A stretch of DNA of 64,000 nucleotides, taken from positions 6,076,001 through 6,140,000 of the forward strand of contig WOAB01000040.1 of the NCBI GenBank assembly GCA_027886185.1, in the 5' to 3' direction. The position numbers and the translations under genes are program-made. Below are positions 36,086 through 47,386 of the stretch, piece after piece. This stretch comes from Rheum nobile (lineage: Eukaryota > Streptophyta > Magnoliopsida > Caryophyllales > Polygonaceae). Each line of letters opens with the position of its first letter. The first letter of the stretch is position 1. The notes beneath the pieces are model-generated. The model was not told the DNA's origin and did not search any database. It saw only the letters and a program-made list of their open reading frames with translations.

Positions 36086-39000
36086 CATAATCCTCTCCTC
36101 CTTTAAAAGTATTCAACCTCGAATCCGTGCCACCTATACCAACAAACGTCAACGTCAAATAGCAAGGAATCTCATAAACTCCTAAGTATGCAATACCACT
36201 TGACCTAGCCATGACTTGGTGTTTGCGCATATAATGCACAAGAAGAAATTTTAGGGGGGGGTACCCTTCTTAATATGTAACCTATCCCCTAGAGTCATAC
36301 TTGGAAAAATAGCATGGGAAAGACTAGGTAAAACTCTAACGAAACAAGAAACATAAAATGAACATCTAGGATGCGTGCCTTATAACTAATATGCATAAGA
36401 AGACTGATAGGCAAGAAAAATCCCTTAGCTCTTGAAGGCGTCTTAGTCATCTCATGAGACATTAGGACCTTCCTTGGCCATCCTTCAACATTGGCAATAT
36501 CATTGTGGACGTTCTTACGAGCCTTGTGAAACTCTTTCACTCTCATTGGCGTTGCGCGTCCTAGATTGGGCATGACACTTAATACCCTTTAGGACTCATG
36601 AGGTGGATCTTGAATGTCCCTTGGTATTCTTAGGAATGCCCTTAGAGATCCTTGGTTGATCCCTAGTGAGATTTTTGAGGTTTGGTCTTGATGGTCTCGA
36701 TACTGACCTAACAATGTATGTTCTAGATTTCAAAGTTAAAATGATATACAAAAATGCATGCACTAGCTAAACCACTTTTATTTCTATGTCTATAGATATG
36801 CTTAATCATGCTACTAGCAACATAACAAGCATATTTGACCTTGCAGATAACACTACGATCTAGGTGCAACCTATATAACATGTCTTGAGAAAGGAAACTA
36901 TGATGGAAGTCAGAATGTCTAAATCTAGATGCAATCACAACATTCCACGAGTATGAAAGTCTACCACTATATGTATATACAAAAGTTATCATGCAAGGAA
37001 GTTAAAAAAATGAGGGAGTGAAGGATTCTTTCCTGAAATTTTGACTCCTTAGGTGCCCTTTGAGTGGCAAGCTCCCCATAGACAAGAAGCTCTCCTGGAC
37101 CTTGACAAGGCGTAGCGTCATGTCTTCTTTTCCCAAAAACCTCAAGGGAAGGCATCTAGGAAGTGTAGGCATTGCGTCTAACTAGGGGGTGACCATAAGG
37201 TTGAGGAAGCTTGGTCTAATAATGGACTCTTCAACAAGATCTGGCGTATGCCACCTTGGAAGGGTGATATAGGGTAGAGATCTCTCAAGTCCCACTAAAC
37301 TCTCTTGAGGTCCTTGCTTATCTTTTAAGATTATGATCATAGAATCCTTGCAAGATCCTTTGTTAGGTTCCTCATCATGAATGAGTTGCATGGTTACTTC
37401 TTTTCATTCTTCTTCTTTGGCTTCGTTTTTCCCAAACACTTATTCCCTCTCATCCTCAAGTTTATACTCTCCCAAGAACTCATCTTCTGGGTACTCATCA
37501 TAAATAGGCGGCTGGTCCTCTTGGGTCACGAGGGCTAGTGAAGTGTGGTTATCACTAGGCATAGTCACAACCTGCATGTCATCATAATAAGCGGCCACGA
37601 TGACATCCCTATCTAAGGATGGTATCTTGTCACCTTCCTCCTCATAGATGTAGTTGGGATTAGGGAAAATGTTAGCCAAGTGCAAATAGAAAACTTTCTC
37701 TATCCTTGGACGTGCAAATAGAAAACATAGGTGAGTCAAACACTCCCTTAGGCTGCACGTAAGGATTAGAAGATGAATAATAGTAAGAGTCATGAGAAGA
37801 TAGGTCAGGCTTGTACCTCATGTGGGTTTTGGAGTCATGATAACCAGTTTGTCGGGCCTTCCAATAGGAAGCGCCATAAGCACAAAAACAAAGGAAGTCC
37901 CTCTGTGACTTGATGTAGAAGCACGAAAACAAGGACAAAGGAAATCTTTCTTGAAGCACACCCTTCGTCTCCTAGGGTTGACTGTGTTCTTAAAGTCCCT
38001 TTCTAAATACCTGAACTTGACCCTAAGGTTAGTGCAATCACCAGAATACCTCACAATGCACAAGGAAAGACCAAGCAAGATCATAAAGTCAAACACAAGA
38101 GGTGTTCGAACTAGGGTTAGGGTTCGGCTGGCTTAGGAAAGAAAAGGGGATGCACCAAAGTCAAGATCTTAGTAAGCAAGTTATGTCTAAATAAAATATA
38201 GTTTAAGATAAAACTTAAATCAATTACATAATCTAGACACTTGCTAAAAAGGGCTTTCTTGATTTTCTTAGACTCGTGGGATCTGACTTTTTCTATGCCC
38301 AACTTCTTTTTCTTATTCGTTGGGTCCGAATTTTTTCAAGTCCCACTTCTTTTTCTTTCTTGACAAGTCCAAAATTTTCTCGTATAATTAGGGTTACTAA
38401 CCCTTGTTTCAAGGTTACTAGCCCCCCATTTTTGTACAAAAACGCTTAAGATAATATCTAGAAACACAAGATAAGATTTAATCCAAAAAGATAGAAAGAA
38501 ATCACTAACTACCTCAAAGATATAAGAAAATCCTTAACTAGATATTAACTAAACTCAAAAAGCAAAATAAATCTATCTTAAGGTGCAAGAAAAAACAAGA
38601 TAAGATTTTAAGGTTAGGGATAAGTTTTGGCAAATATATGATAGGGCCATATGGAATAGTGTGGCGCACAAGGCACCGGTGGGCCCGAGGATGGCTTGCC
38701 CTAGGCTTGGCACTCAAGGCTCTCTCATCCTTCCTTGCTAGGGTTTTCTAGAGAAAATTTTCTCAATGTTCCTAGGGTTCTTCACTCATGGCAGGCTTCT
38801 TACAAGGTTACGTACACAAGGTAGGGCAAATCACACTTGGTGAGCACAAGGTAGGATTGACCTAGGCTTGGTGCTCAAGGCAAACTCTCGGCCTTTCTTG
38901 ATGTGGTTTTCCCTAAATGTTTATAAGGATTTCTAGGGCACTCTCATGGTAGTTCTCACATAAATTCGCACACAAGATTGAGCACAAAATTAGGGCAAGA

Positions 39001-39092
39001 ACGGCAAGGATTCTCGAACACACAATCTTAAGTTTGAGATTAAGACAATCAATGATTTTAGACTTTTACCTTGATCAAGTTGTGATACCAAA
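36086..39092 (-). other. Internal region of LTR element A, no intact gene
   Basis: About 3 kb, starting (3' side) with a purine-rich tract on - (GGAGGAGAGGATTATG). Open stretches are short and spread over frames. One - frame at 37793-37440 has text like YDEYPEDEFLGEY and another at 37959-37672 has PKGVFDSPMF, both reminiscent of acidic gag tails, but no zinc knuckle, protease or RT is seen. It may be a decayed gag with pol deleted. Confidence 0.65.
39071..39092 (-). other. Primer binding site of element A
   Basis: Next to LTR A the - strand reads TTTGGTATCACAACTTGATC. TGGTATCA matches the initiator-Met-type priming core, although the rest diverges. Confidence 0.6.
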
Positions 39093-41386
39093 TGATGCGT
39101 TTCCGCCTAAGAATCTTTGTTCTAGTTCAAGGAAAGTCTTCCTCCAAGGCATCGTGTTGTTCAAGACTCGAATTGTCGTCAAGAATGGTTCTCTTTGTGG
39201 ATTTTAGGTTATATGTTTGCAAGGAAATAAAAGGGACAGACAATTTGGATCTATTGGATATGACGCACAAATAAATTTTAAAAGAGGTTTGTTTATTCAC
39301 TAAGGATATGACACACCTAGGTTTCACAACCGTTTTGGATATGACTCACTGATCAGCGCTACTTTATAGGGTTTAACTATGGGTTGTTACCGGAATTTAG
39401 GTACCATTTATGTGGGTTTAGAGCATAAGTCAGGAGAATGGAGTTGAGGAGAAGGAAGTTTGATTTGGCGGTTTTGGAGAGCTTAAATGAAGACTAAAGA
39501 AGTTGAGGAAGAAAACCACTATGAGAAGACCGAAGACAGAAGCAGAGAAGAGCTACATCGAGAAATCCGCGGTCGCGGATCATCCAGCCGCGGGCGCGGA
39601 AAACACGAGAAGCAGCGAAGCCACAAAAATCTGTCCGCGGTCGCGAATACTGTTCACAGACGCAGGAGCGGGATTTCGTCTGAAGAATCGTTTTATCTTA
39701 TTTCCTTTTCTTTTATTTCTTTTATTTCGTTATTTCCTTTTAGATATTATTTCTTATCTTTTTAGTTAGGGTTTGCTAGGTTTTTCTATTTAGTTAAGTA
39801 GCAGCCACTTTTCATTCGACAACAACAAGAATTCAGAATTCAAGTTTTAACATCAGTTTTTCCCTTTGAGTTTTTACATTTCCAAGACTATGAAGAATTA
39901 AGCAACTTTTGCTTAGTCTGACGATTGAAGCCTTCGTTTGTATTTGGTTGTGAGATTATAACTCTATTTCCTTTCCTTTGATTATATCTTTTCTCTCTAT
40001 GCTTAATCCCATTGATTCTTGCTGATTTGACTGGCCTGATCAACTAGTTGATATTAGTAATTGTCTATTGCTAGGGTTTGGATATTTTTGGTTGAAATCC
40101 CTTATCTTGTGTAGCAAACATTATATTCTAGGACTGGTTGGACTAGTTTATTGTGAAGAGAATTGATTACGTGTTAAATGCTACGGGTTGTTAGTGTTGC
40201 ATGTATCCTGGTTAATTCATATGCTTACTGTTGCTATTGGATTAAATCTTGATAGTTTCTTGTGCATTTGATAGTTAGGGTTACCAGGACTAGTTGGACT
40301 GATAACTATTTCAGAATATGGACAAGAATATTCATAGGAAGGAATTGAGATAATCTAGGATCAACCAATCAAATGAATGGTGGATATTTGTCTAGCTAAG
40401 TTACTTCTTACCAATTGATTACATCCTTTGCTTTTATTTACTTTGTTACATTGATTACAAACCAAAACCCCCCTTTGTGATTGTTGACATACAACTGTTG
40501 CACTTAGAAAGATTGCTACCTCCCTGTGGGATTCGACCCTTGCTTGCCTACTATACTTAGTTAGGTTTTTGAGGTTTATTTTGATTAGGCATAACGACTT
40601 TAGCCTCGTCACTCACCACAACCGAGTAGATTTCAATGGATATGACTCACCAACACAAAACACTCAAGAACATGAACATCAAAGTTCAATCAATGAAACT
40701 TAAAGTTCTATATATTCGATAACCAAAGCTTTCTAAAAATGAAAACAAAGCACTTAAAGAGACCAAAGATTCTTAAAACCCCTAATTGTTCTAGAAACCC
40801 GTTCTCCCTCCTCAGAGCTTCGTTGGGCCTGAAATTTGGACACAAGCTAAAAAAGCACATGGAGTACAATATATCCAAAAGGAAGCCCAAACGCATGAGG
40901 GATAATGATTTGCGTGTCTGGACAAATTTGAAGCTGCACACTATGGCCAATGGCTCCACGGCTGGGCCTTCTAGGCTCGACTTCTCCAAGCCACCTTCAA
41001 TTTGCCTTGACCAACCTTGACTCCATGGACTCCTTGGCAACCCTAATGATAGTTTTCTAAGTGGTGCTTGAGCCAAGACGTATGGATCGAGGATTTGACC
41101 GTGGCCCCTCAATGATGGCCGTGTCGGCGCCGCTACTACAGAGTCCCTTGTGTCTTCATCGAGTATCCTTCCTCCAAATGGACTCATACTTTTCAGGGGC
41201 TCTCCATTTGGGCCCTCTTGATGATTGGAACTAGCAGGGCATAATTTGGATGTTGTTGGTGCGATGGTCTCAAAAAACCCTAGTTTGAGGTGCGGCGGTG
41301 GCATCATTCGCGGTGTTGTCTCTCATCTAGGCTTGGCTCGACTCTTGGCTTTGTCTTGCAACTTGATGGGATTCCATTTTAGATCA
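39093..41386 (-). repeat. LTR A, right copy (carries a solo LTR)
   Basis: TGATGCGTTTCC to AGATCA. Removing the solo LTR and one CTCAC copy leaves about 1,027 bp, comparable to the left copy of about 948 bp. It contains single-copy homologues of the region that forms the array (GACCGTGGCCCCTCAATGAT at 41098), so amplification affected only the left side. Confidence 0.88.
39350..40611 (+). mobile_element. Solo LTR of an Athila-like retrotransposon
   Basis: 1,262 bp from TGATCAGCGCTACTTTATAG to CCTCGTCA, flanked by CTCAC at 39345-39349 and 40612-40616. The empty site is seen in left LTR A (GGATATGACTCACCAAAACC). It shares GTTGTTACCGG, the CCGCGG-type motifs, AACTATGAAGAATTAAGCA-like text and CCTCCCTGTGGGATTCGACC with the C LTRs, so it is a related family. 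A lone LTR with target duplications is the product of LTR-LTR recombination. Confidence 0.9.
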
Positions 41387-41855
41387 TAACCAAATGCACA
41401 TAATGATGTTCGCCAAATGCACATTCACGTTATAACCAAATGCACATTCACGTTATAACCAAATGCACATTCACATTATAAGCAAATGCACATTCACGTT
41501 AACCAAATGCACATTCATGTTATAACCAAATGCACATATGTTGTTCGCCAAATGCACATTCACGTTATAACCAAATGCACATTCATGTTATAACCAAATG
41601 GACATAATGATATTCGCCAAATGCACTTTCACATAATAAACAAATGAGCATAATGGTGTTCGCCAAATGCACATCACATTTCACGTTATAACAAAATGCA
41701 CATTCACGTTATAAACCAAATGCACATAATGTGGTTCGCCAAATGCACATCACGTATCACGTTATCACGAAATGCACATTTGTGTTATAACCAAATGCAC
41801 ATTTACGTTTTAACCAAATGCACATGATGATGTTCGCCGAATGCACAAATTGATT
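41387..41855 (+). repeat. Minisatellite AAATGCACATTCACGTTATAACC, right part
   Basis: About eighteen units of the same ~23 bp repeat as at 14575-15006 and in the same orientation. Variants such as CACATAATGATGTTCGCC recur every few units, indicating a higher-order pattern. Confidence 0.9.
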
Positions 41856-42010
41856 GGCGAAAAAATGGCCCAAAATGTAAAAAAATTAATATAAAAAGTG
41901 TTCGAAAAAAATAATTAAAAAAGGTGCCGTGGCGTATGTCAGCGCGAGGATGGTTCTCACTATTTTCGCGCTAGAGGGGTGTTCTCACATGATTCAATTC
42001 CTATATATAT

Positions 42011-42571
42011 ATGAAGAAGAATTACAACATGAATTTGCTTAGTTTGGTAGAATTACCAAAAAGAAAGAAACTAATTTTCATTACATAATCAGAACATACT
42101 ACCCACAAAATACTACACGCTTCACGCACTCCCTAATGTGAGGGAGTATTGAAGCGCCGTGTACTCCTTCCACCGACTGCCGCCTCTATGGTCGGGCCTC
42201 CGCCGCCATGGGTAGCGACCAAAGAAGCAAAAGGAGGAAGATGAAATACATCAAGATCTCTGTTGTTGCTGCACCTGCTCCTGATGTGATCAAAGAACTG
42301 GAACCACCAAACAAGCACAAGTTATCAATCCAATTTCATACTCCTTGGATATTGATACACCCGTTCAATGTTTTTCCTCGTTTGGAGGGTATACATATCC
42401 ATTTGGTGCAAATCAAGACTTTTTTTTGGAGAACTCTTTTACATATCTACATCTTTGATGTTCAACACTTTCAACAAATCATCATTGAAGATTCCCACAA
42501 TTGACGATCTTATCAACAACACAAAATGTGAAAGGTTTTCATTACCCCCATTTTAATACATAAGTGTTTTG
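42011..42571. other. Unassigned segment with a short unexplained ORF
   Basis: Between D and element E. A + ORF at 42208-42504 (98 codons) begins in the favourable context GCCGCCATGG with a basic start (GSDQRSKRRKMKYIK), but its distal half has no recognisable pattern. A - ORF (42318-42133) overlaps it. A perfect hairpin ACTCCCT/AGGGAGT with a 6 nt loop lies at 42128-42147. It could be a gene fragment or transposon debris. Confidence 0.3.
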
Positions 42572-43689
42572 TGTTGGAAGAAGGTTCCCTCAAGGACCCT
42601 TGGTGTTTTGATGATGATTAACACCATGCATTTGATATGTGTTCTTTGAGTATTATTTCAGGGAACAACAGTAAGCATGAGAGGTATTTGGAGAAGCTCT
42701 AGGGAACAATGGTTGTGAACAATGAATTAGTCATCCTAGCGAACAGTGGAAATAAGAGCACAATAGTCCAAGAATAAGAGAAATAATGTAGATTCCAAGG
42801 AACTAGGAAAAGAGAGAAATTAACTTTTCATTGTTTCCAGCCAGAAGGCAAATCACGAGATATTGCATCTAGGGTTTCGAATGTTTGCTTGGGGCATTAG
42901 GAGACGTTCAAACAAGGAAAGTGAAGATTATATCTTGGAGATAATGGGTCGGAATTATCATGGAGAGATAAGATCTATTTAGGCAAACAAGATAATGTCA
43001 AGTTGGAAGATATTGTTTGTGATATTTTATGATATAGTTTGATGGAAAGATATAGTGTTATTTATGAGATAATATATCAGATTAGACCATAAAGAAATTA
43101 TATTTTCTTCATTCTTTGGAGGCCTAGAAATACAAGGCATTATCAACCTAGTTTGACATGCTTCCAAGAGAGAGACGACATTAGGAATCTTTGAAGGTTT
43201 CTAAGAAGCCATTGGAGAGCAAGAACACAACTTTTGGAGTTCAAGAGATGAGTTTCAAGGCTGCTGGCTCAAGGGAACGACATAACGAATTGTTCCTACG
43301 TCAAAGAAAGTCGTGATCTATAAGAGCTTCGTAGGGCAAGTTTCTGAGGTGATTAAGGTAACTTTTGTATGGTTTCGGGTTTGCTAATAAGTTGATAATA
43401 CGTACTAAGGGTTGTTAGGGTTAGAGAGTATTCTAGTTGGGAAATCTAGTTTACATTGGATCTTTGCTTGACTTGTGTAGTCCGTGATTATCAATAAGAG
43501 AAGTAGACTTTAAAATCCTGCTGGTTAACACCTAGAGGTAGAGGTTTTTCCTTCTCAACTAGTTGGTTGATTTGGTTTTCCTCTCTATGTGATTATGCTG
43601 TTATTTGTGACATTCGTTGTGTAAAGGTATTGTTCCCTATATAGGAACAATGCTTTACTTTGTTACTAACACTCGGTTTCGATCCAACA
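42572..43689 (+). repeat. 5' LTR of element E (1,118 bp)
   Basis: It starts TGTTGGAAGAAGG and ends GATCCAACA, so TGTTGG and CCAACA form the terminal inverted repeat. It is followed directly by a primer site. No second copy lies in the window. Confidence 0.85.
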
Positions 43690-43706
43690 ATTGGTATCAA
43701 AGCAAG
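43690..43706 (+). other. Primer binding site of element E
   Basis: ATTGGTATCAAAGCAAG directly follows the LTR. TGGTATCA is the initiator-Met-type core used by plant Copia elements. Confidence 0.85.
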
Positions 43707-43740
43707 GTTGCTCTAGATTTGTGTTAGTTTTGAGAAAAAT

Positions 43741-44366
43741 ATGAGTACTCATGATGGGAACAATCAAGGCTACTCTATGGCACGTTCTCCCCTCTTTAAA
43801 GGAGAGATATTCGGTTAGTGGAAGAAAAAGATGGAGATCTTCATCAAATGTGAGGACTTGGACCTTTGGGAGATCGTTGTTGATGGACCATTCGTTCCTT
43901 CCATGAAGAACGATAAAGGTGAGACCGTTCCCAAACCTAACATTGATTTGGATGATGACGACAAGAAAGTAATCTATAAGAACCATAAGGTTATGAAATT
44001 GTTTATCTATGCATTATGTGATAGTGAGTATAGCAGGGTCTCGGCTTGCACAAGTTCTATGCAAATGTGGGACATGTTGTGTGCGACTCATGACGGTTCC
44101 ATTGACGTTAAGAAAAAAAAGATAGATCTTGTTAAGCAATATGAATTGTTTAAAATGGAAAAAGATGAGTCCATTAACGATATGATTTCTCCTTTCAATA
44201 TTATTGTTAATGAGCTAACTTGTTTGGGAAAGGTGTACACCACGAAAGACCAAGTACGAAAGGTGATGCGAAGCTTACCCAATAATCGGATTCCTAAGGT
44301 AACGACGATTGAAGAGGCCAAGGATCTGAGTTTCTTACCTTTGGAGCACCTCATAGGATCAGATCT
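43741..44366 (+). pseudogene. Gag of element E, first part, broken by the B2 insertion
   Basis: It starts at ATG 43741 (MSTHDGNNQ). A TAG interrupts at 43816 (context EIFG-stop-WKKKMEIF, where related gags have an aromatic residue before W). The UBN2-type gag core follows (MEIFIKCEDLDLW, MWDMLCATHDG, VKQYELFKMEKDESIND). The reading frame is cut at 44367-44371 (CTTAC), the target site of B2, and the gag resumes at 51509. Confidence 0.88.
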
Positions 44367-44371
44367 CTTAC

Positions 44372-45302
44372 TATTGGATCGTTAGAGTTACGTCTGAGGG
44401 AACAAAAGCTTTGTTCCCACAGAAGGCACATCGGATTAAAATAGCAAGAAAGATAACAGAACGAACTCATGATATATAGTGGAAACCCTGATTAGCAAAA
44501 CTAGCTTCTCAAGGAAAAACCACTACCTTCAAGCTTCCGCTTGAGAGGATTTTGAAGTGTGTACTTGTCTTATTGATTTCTTGTTCGATTACACTTGTAG
44601 CATGGACTCCAAACCCTAGACTTCCCACCTAGATTCGAAGATCACTCCTACAACGATGAATCTGAACTCAACCCTCAAAGACTCACAAACACTTCACTCT
44701 CCTTTTCTCAACTGAACTCTCTCAGTTCTTCCTTTTCTCTTCTTCGTTCGAAGTCGTCGTGGTTACCTAGAAAATGAATCCACACTCCTATTAAATACAA
44801 CTTCGGCTAAACCCTAATCAACCAACATAGGTTCTTCTAAAAACGGATTACAAGAAGATAGGATTTTTATGTGAAGAATAATATCTTAACCGATCATATT
44901 GATTAAGGAAGGAATTCCTTAATTAATCCAATCGGAAAGGATATCAATCTTCTCTCTCTTCTATCTTATCTAAGGAAAGATTCCTAGGATAAGGAATCGA
45001 GCTTCTCTCTCCATATCTCCTCCAACGGCTAGATCCTTCCAGCCGATTTCTTCAATCCTTGACCGCGTGTGTGCCTTGATTTGTTTCCATAATCAACATG
45101 CTGGATTACTTCTTTCCTTTTGCAGCCTTGATCTGGTCCGTCACTTCAGTTCCATGAGAGGTAACAAAGCGCTAAGCAAGCCTTTGTTCCCTCTAAGATC
45201 CTGTGCTGCAAAGCTCCCTGGGATAACTCTTCTTGTCCCTGAAACACTTGGTACACATATTAGTTGAGTGTTTGTAACCATCAAAACATAAGGAATTCAA
45301 CA
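44372..45302 (-). repeat. 3' LTR of B2 (931 bp)
   Basis: TATTGGATCG (TG changed to TA) to TTCAACA. It is very similar to 50573-51503 and has equal length. Confidence 0.93.
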
Positions 45303-45500
45303 AATTCCCCCTTTTTGATGGTGACAAACACCCATAACAATAAAGCATATACCAACTAGACCAAGACAAAACTGACAAGAAAATTTCCCACTAAAAACAC
45401 CGTTAGTTCCCCCTTAGTTCAGCAATACGTTTTACATGTTCTGTTCCCCCTCAGACAATGCTACCTGTCATTTTCCCCCTTTTGGCATCATCAAAAACAC
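45303..45500 (-). promoter_or_regulatory. Polypurine tract cluster before the B2 3' LTR
   Basis: C5 tracts on + lie at the LTR edge (AATTCCCCCTTTTTGATGG, 45303), near 45408, near 45446 and near 45475 (TTTTCCCCCTTTTGGCATCA). The number, order and neighbouring text parallel element B. Confidence 0.7.
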
Positions 45501-45718
45501 AGTAAAGAGTCAGAGAGAAAATTCACAGCCAGATAAACACAAGCACCCCTTGTCATTGATTGAGAAAAAACAGAAAACATGCAAATACCACCAAAACAGA
45601 CAAAACATCAAACATTGTAAGAATGCCACATAGGGCACATAAACCAGATAACAAGAAAACAGAACAAGAAGGGGTAGACAGCAAGGGAACAAAAGGGGAT
45701 AGGATGGCAGGTAAGCGA

Positions 45719-47386
45719 TCAGGCACCACTGTGACCAGCCGATTGAGCCGATGCGTGGTGAGAAATAAGCGCGCATACATCTGCCATGAGGAGAGTCTGC
45801 TGAGCCACCAGGTCCTTTACTGCTCGGCACAGACTCCTCACATCCTTTCCCAGCGAGGGATTTGTATTCTGTTCCCCCTCGGAGCTATCAGCTTCAGATC
45901 CCTCCATTTCCTCAACATCCTCTATGACCACAAAAGCTGCAGGAGCGCCCTCGACCTTCACCCAGCCTTCTCCCTCTAGAAGAGCAAATTGCATCTTGTG
46001 CAGATTGCTTGCATTAAAGGGACGGGAGAAGACACTCACATCCTCCGACGCGTCGTAGACTTTGTGGTACTCCAGAATCTTTTTGACGACACGAGGGAAG
46101 GGAAGAGCATGCTGAGTGGTGTTCCGGGCATGGGCCATATGCTGCATCAAGATCATTGGGAGGCAGACGGGCTCCTTTTTCAGCAGAAGGGACATAAGGA
46201 CAATGTCTAAGATCAGAAGGCGGTTCCTCTTCTGTCCCCTTGGTGTGATGTTGCTGATGAGGAAGTGGTACAGAACTTTGTTAACAGCAGACATCTCAGA
46301 GATATCGAGATCGGCACTACCTTGAGCGTTCTCAAGTCCTGCAACAGCCAGCACAGACTCTGAGTAGGCAAAATATTTTGGCTATCTGCCCTTTGGGTAT
46401 TCTCCATACCCTTCGTGAGGAACTCCCAGAGCCATGCCTAGTTCAATGCTTGAGAAGACATGAACTTCCCCATTCAACTTGTAGCTCCCCAGAATAGCAT
46501 GGGGCCTCACTTCCATAGCAAACGTGGAATAGAATTCCCTTAGCAACTCATCATCCATCTCCACTTCCTCCACAAACAGCCTGCTCCACTTCTATTCCTC
46601 CAAGACGTCAAGCACCCCTTCCAGGAAGTTCTCCTTGAGGAACTCAGGGTCCAGCAGCAGCTCCTTCACCACAGACTTGTGGCTCATGTCTTTGACATCA
46701 TCAACCGCCACAACCTTTCCTTTGGCTTTGGCCGGCAGACGACGCTGGCTTTGTCGGACGGGAGCGGTGGACACCTTGGCTTTCTTTGCTTTGTTCCCTG
46801 AGAGGGGCACCGACTCCTCATCAGAGCTCACCGTTATCGCCTTCTCAGACTTCCTCTGAGAGTGTGTCTTCCGCTTAGAGGAGTAGGCAGTCTTCACCCT
46901 GCCGGACGCCTTAGGGGCCTTTGGGGGCTCCTCCACGTCTTCTTCCTCAGCGAGCTCCCTGGAGAGGTCTCTCACCACAGACTGAATCTTCTCCTTGACG
47001 GCCAGGTGCTCCTCCACCGTGACCGGGGTCCCTTGACCGGGCAACTCCTCTGTCTCCTCCTCAATGGGATCGGGATGGGTAGGCGAGGAATGTACCTCCT
47101 CTAAGTTAGTAGAGGAGATGGTTGTGGGGACGGCAGGAGCGGTGTTAGGCTTAGGGTTTTGTGGAGCGGGGTCTGAGTTTGGAGCGATTGGGGCTGTGTA
47201 GGGGACCATGGCGAGTTGGTCCTGTTTGGGTGATGGTGGAGGGGTAACAATGGTGGTCGTTGGGGTGGTGGAGGTAGAAGGTAGGGACTGGGTAATGGCG
47301 GCGAGGAGAGCGGGGTTTGTCCCCATGGAGGACAGTTTGGCAAGGAGGTTTTGGAGGTCTTGGGCAAGGTTAGTGTTTGAGGCCAT
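45719..47386 (-). pseudogene. ORF3 (env-position protein) of B2, two in-frame stops
   Basis: One frame from ATG 47386 (MASNTNLAQDL) is interrupted by TAG at 46594-46592 and 46384-46382 and otherwise open to 45719, about 555 codons. The N-terminal half is Pro/Ser/Thr-rich and then basic. The C-terminal half has HALPFPRVVKKIL, matching HALPFPHLIKNLL in the ORF3 of B, plus a similar LP-x-x-L-x-x-HM spacing upstream of it. Position after the missing pol and before the polypurine tracts also matches. The stops make it non-functional unless read through. Confidence 0.82.

Larger units (their letters stand above)
15007..41386 (-). mobile_element. Non-autonomous LTR retrotransposon A, hosting element B, satellite array and a solo LTR
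   Basis: LTR A starts TGATGCGTTTCC at 15007 and again at 39093, and the distal LTR ends ATCA at 41386. TAACC is duplicated at 15002-15006 and 41387-41391. A primer-site-like sequence lies at 39071-39092 on -, so the element reads right to left. The left LTR is split by B after 15947 and resumes at 36079-36085. The ~3 kb internal region has no intact gag or pol, as in large retrotransposon derivatives (LARD-like). Confidence 0.85.
14409..42001. mobile_element. Small minisatellite-bearing DNA element (D), split by LTR retrotransposon A
   Basis: Without its insert, D would be about 1.2 kb: 14409-15006 plus 41387-42001. Its left end (GG, then GTGAGAACGCC at 14424) and the reverse complement of its right end (GG, then GTGAGAACACC) are similar. 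TATATATAT flanks both sides (14399-14407 and 42002-42010). The interior is a TGCACATTCACGTTATAACC minisatellite that continues on both sides of the retrotransposon. The 9 bp flank duplication would fit a MULE-type MITE, but it is low-complexity, so classification is tentative. Confidence 0.5.

Noticed and set aside
14399..42010. Firm assignment of D as a MULE MITE by its 9 bp TATATATAT flanks
   Set aside because: The flank is low-complexity and would match by chance. Kept as tentative only.
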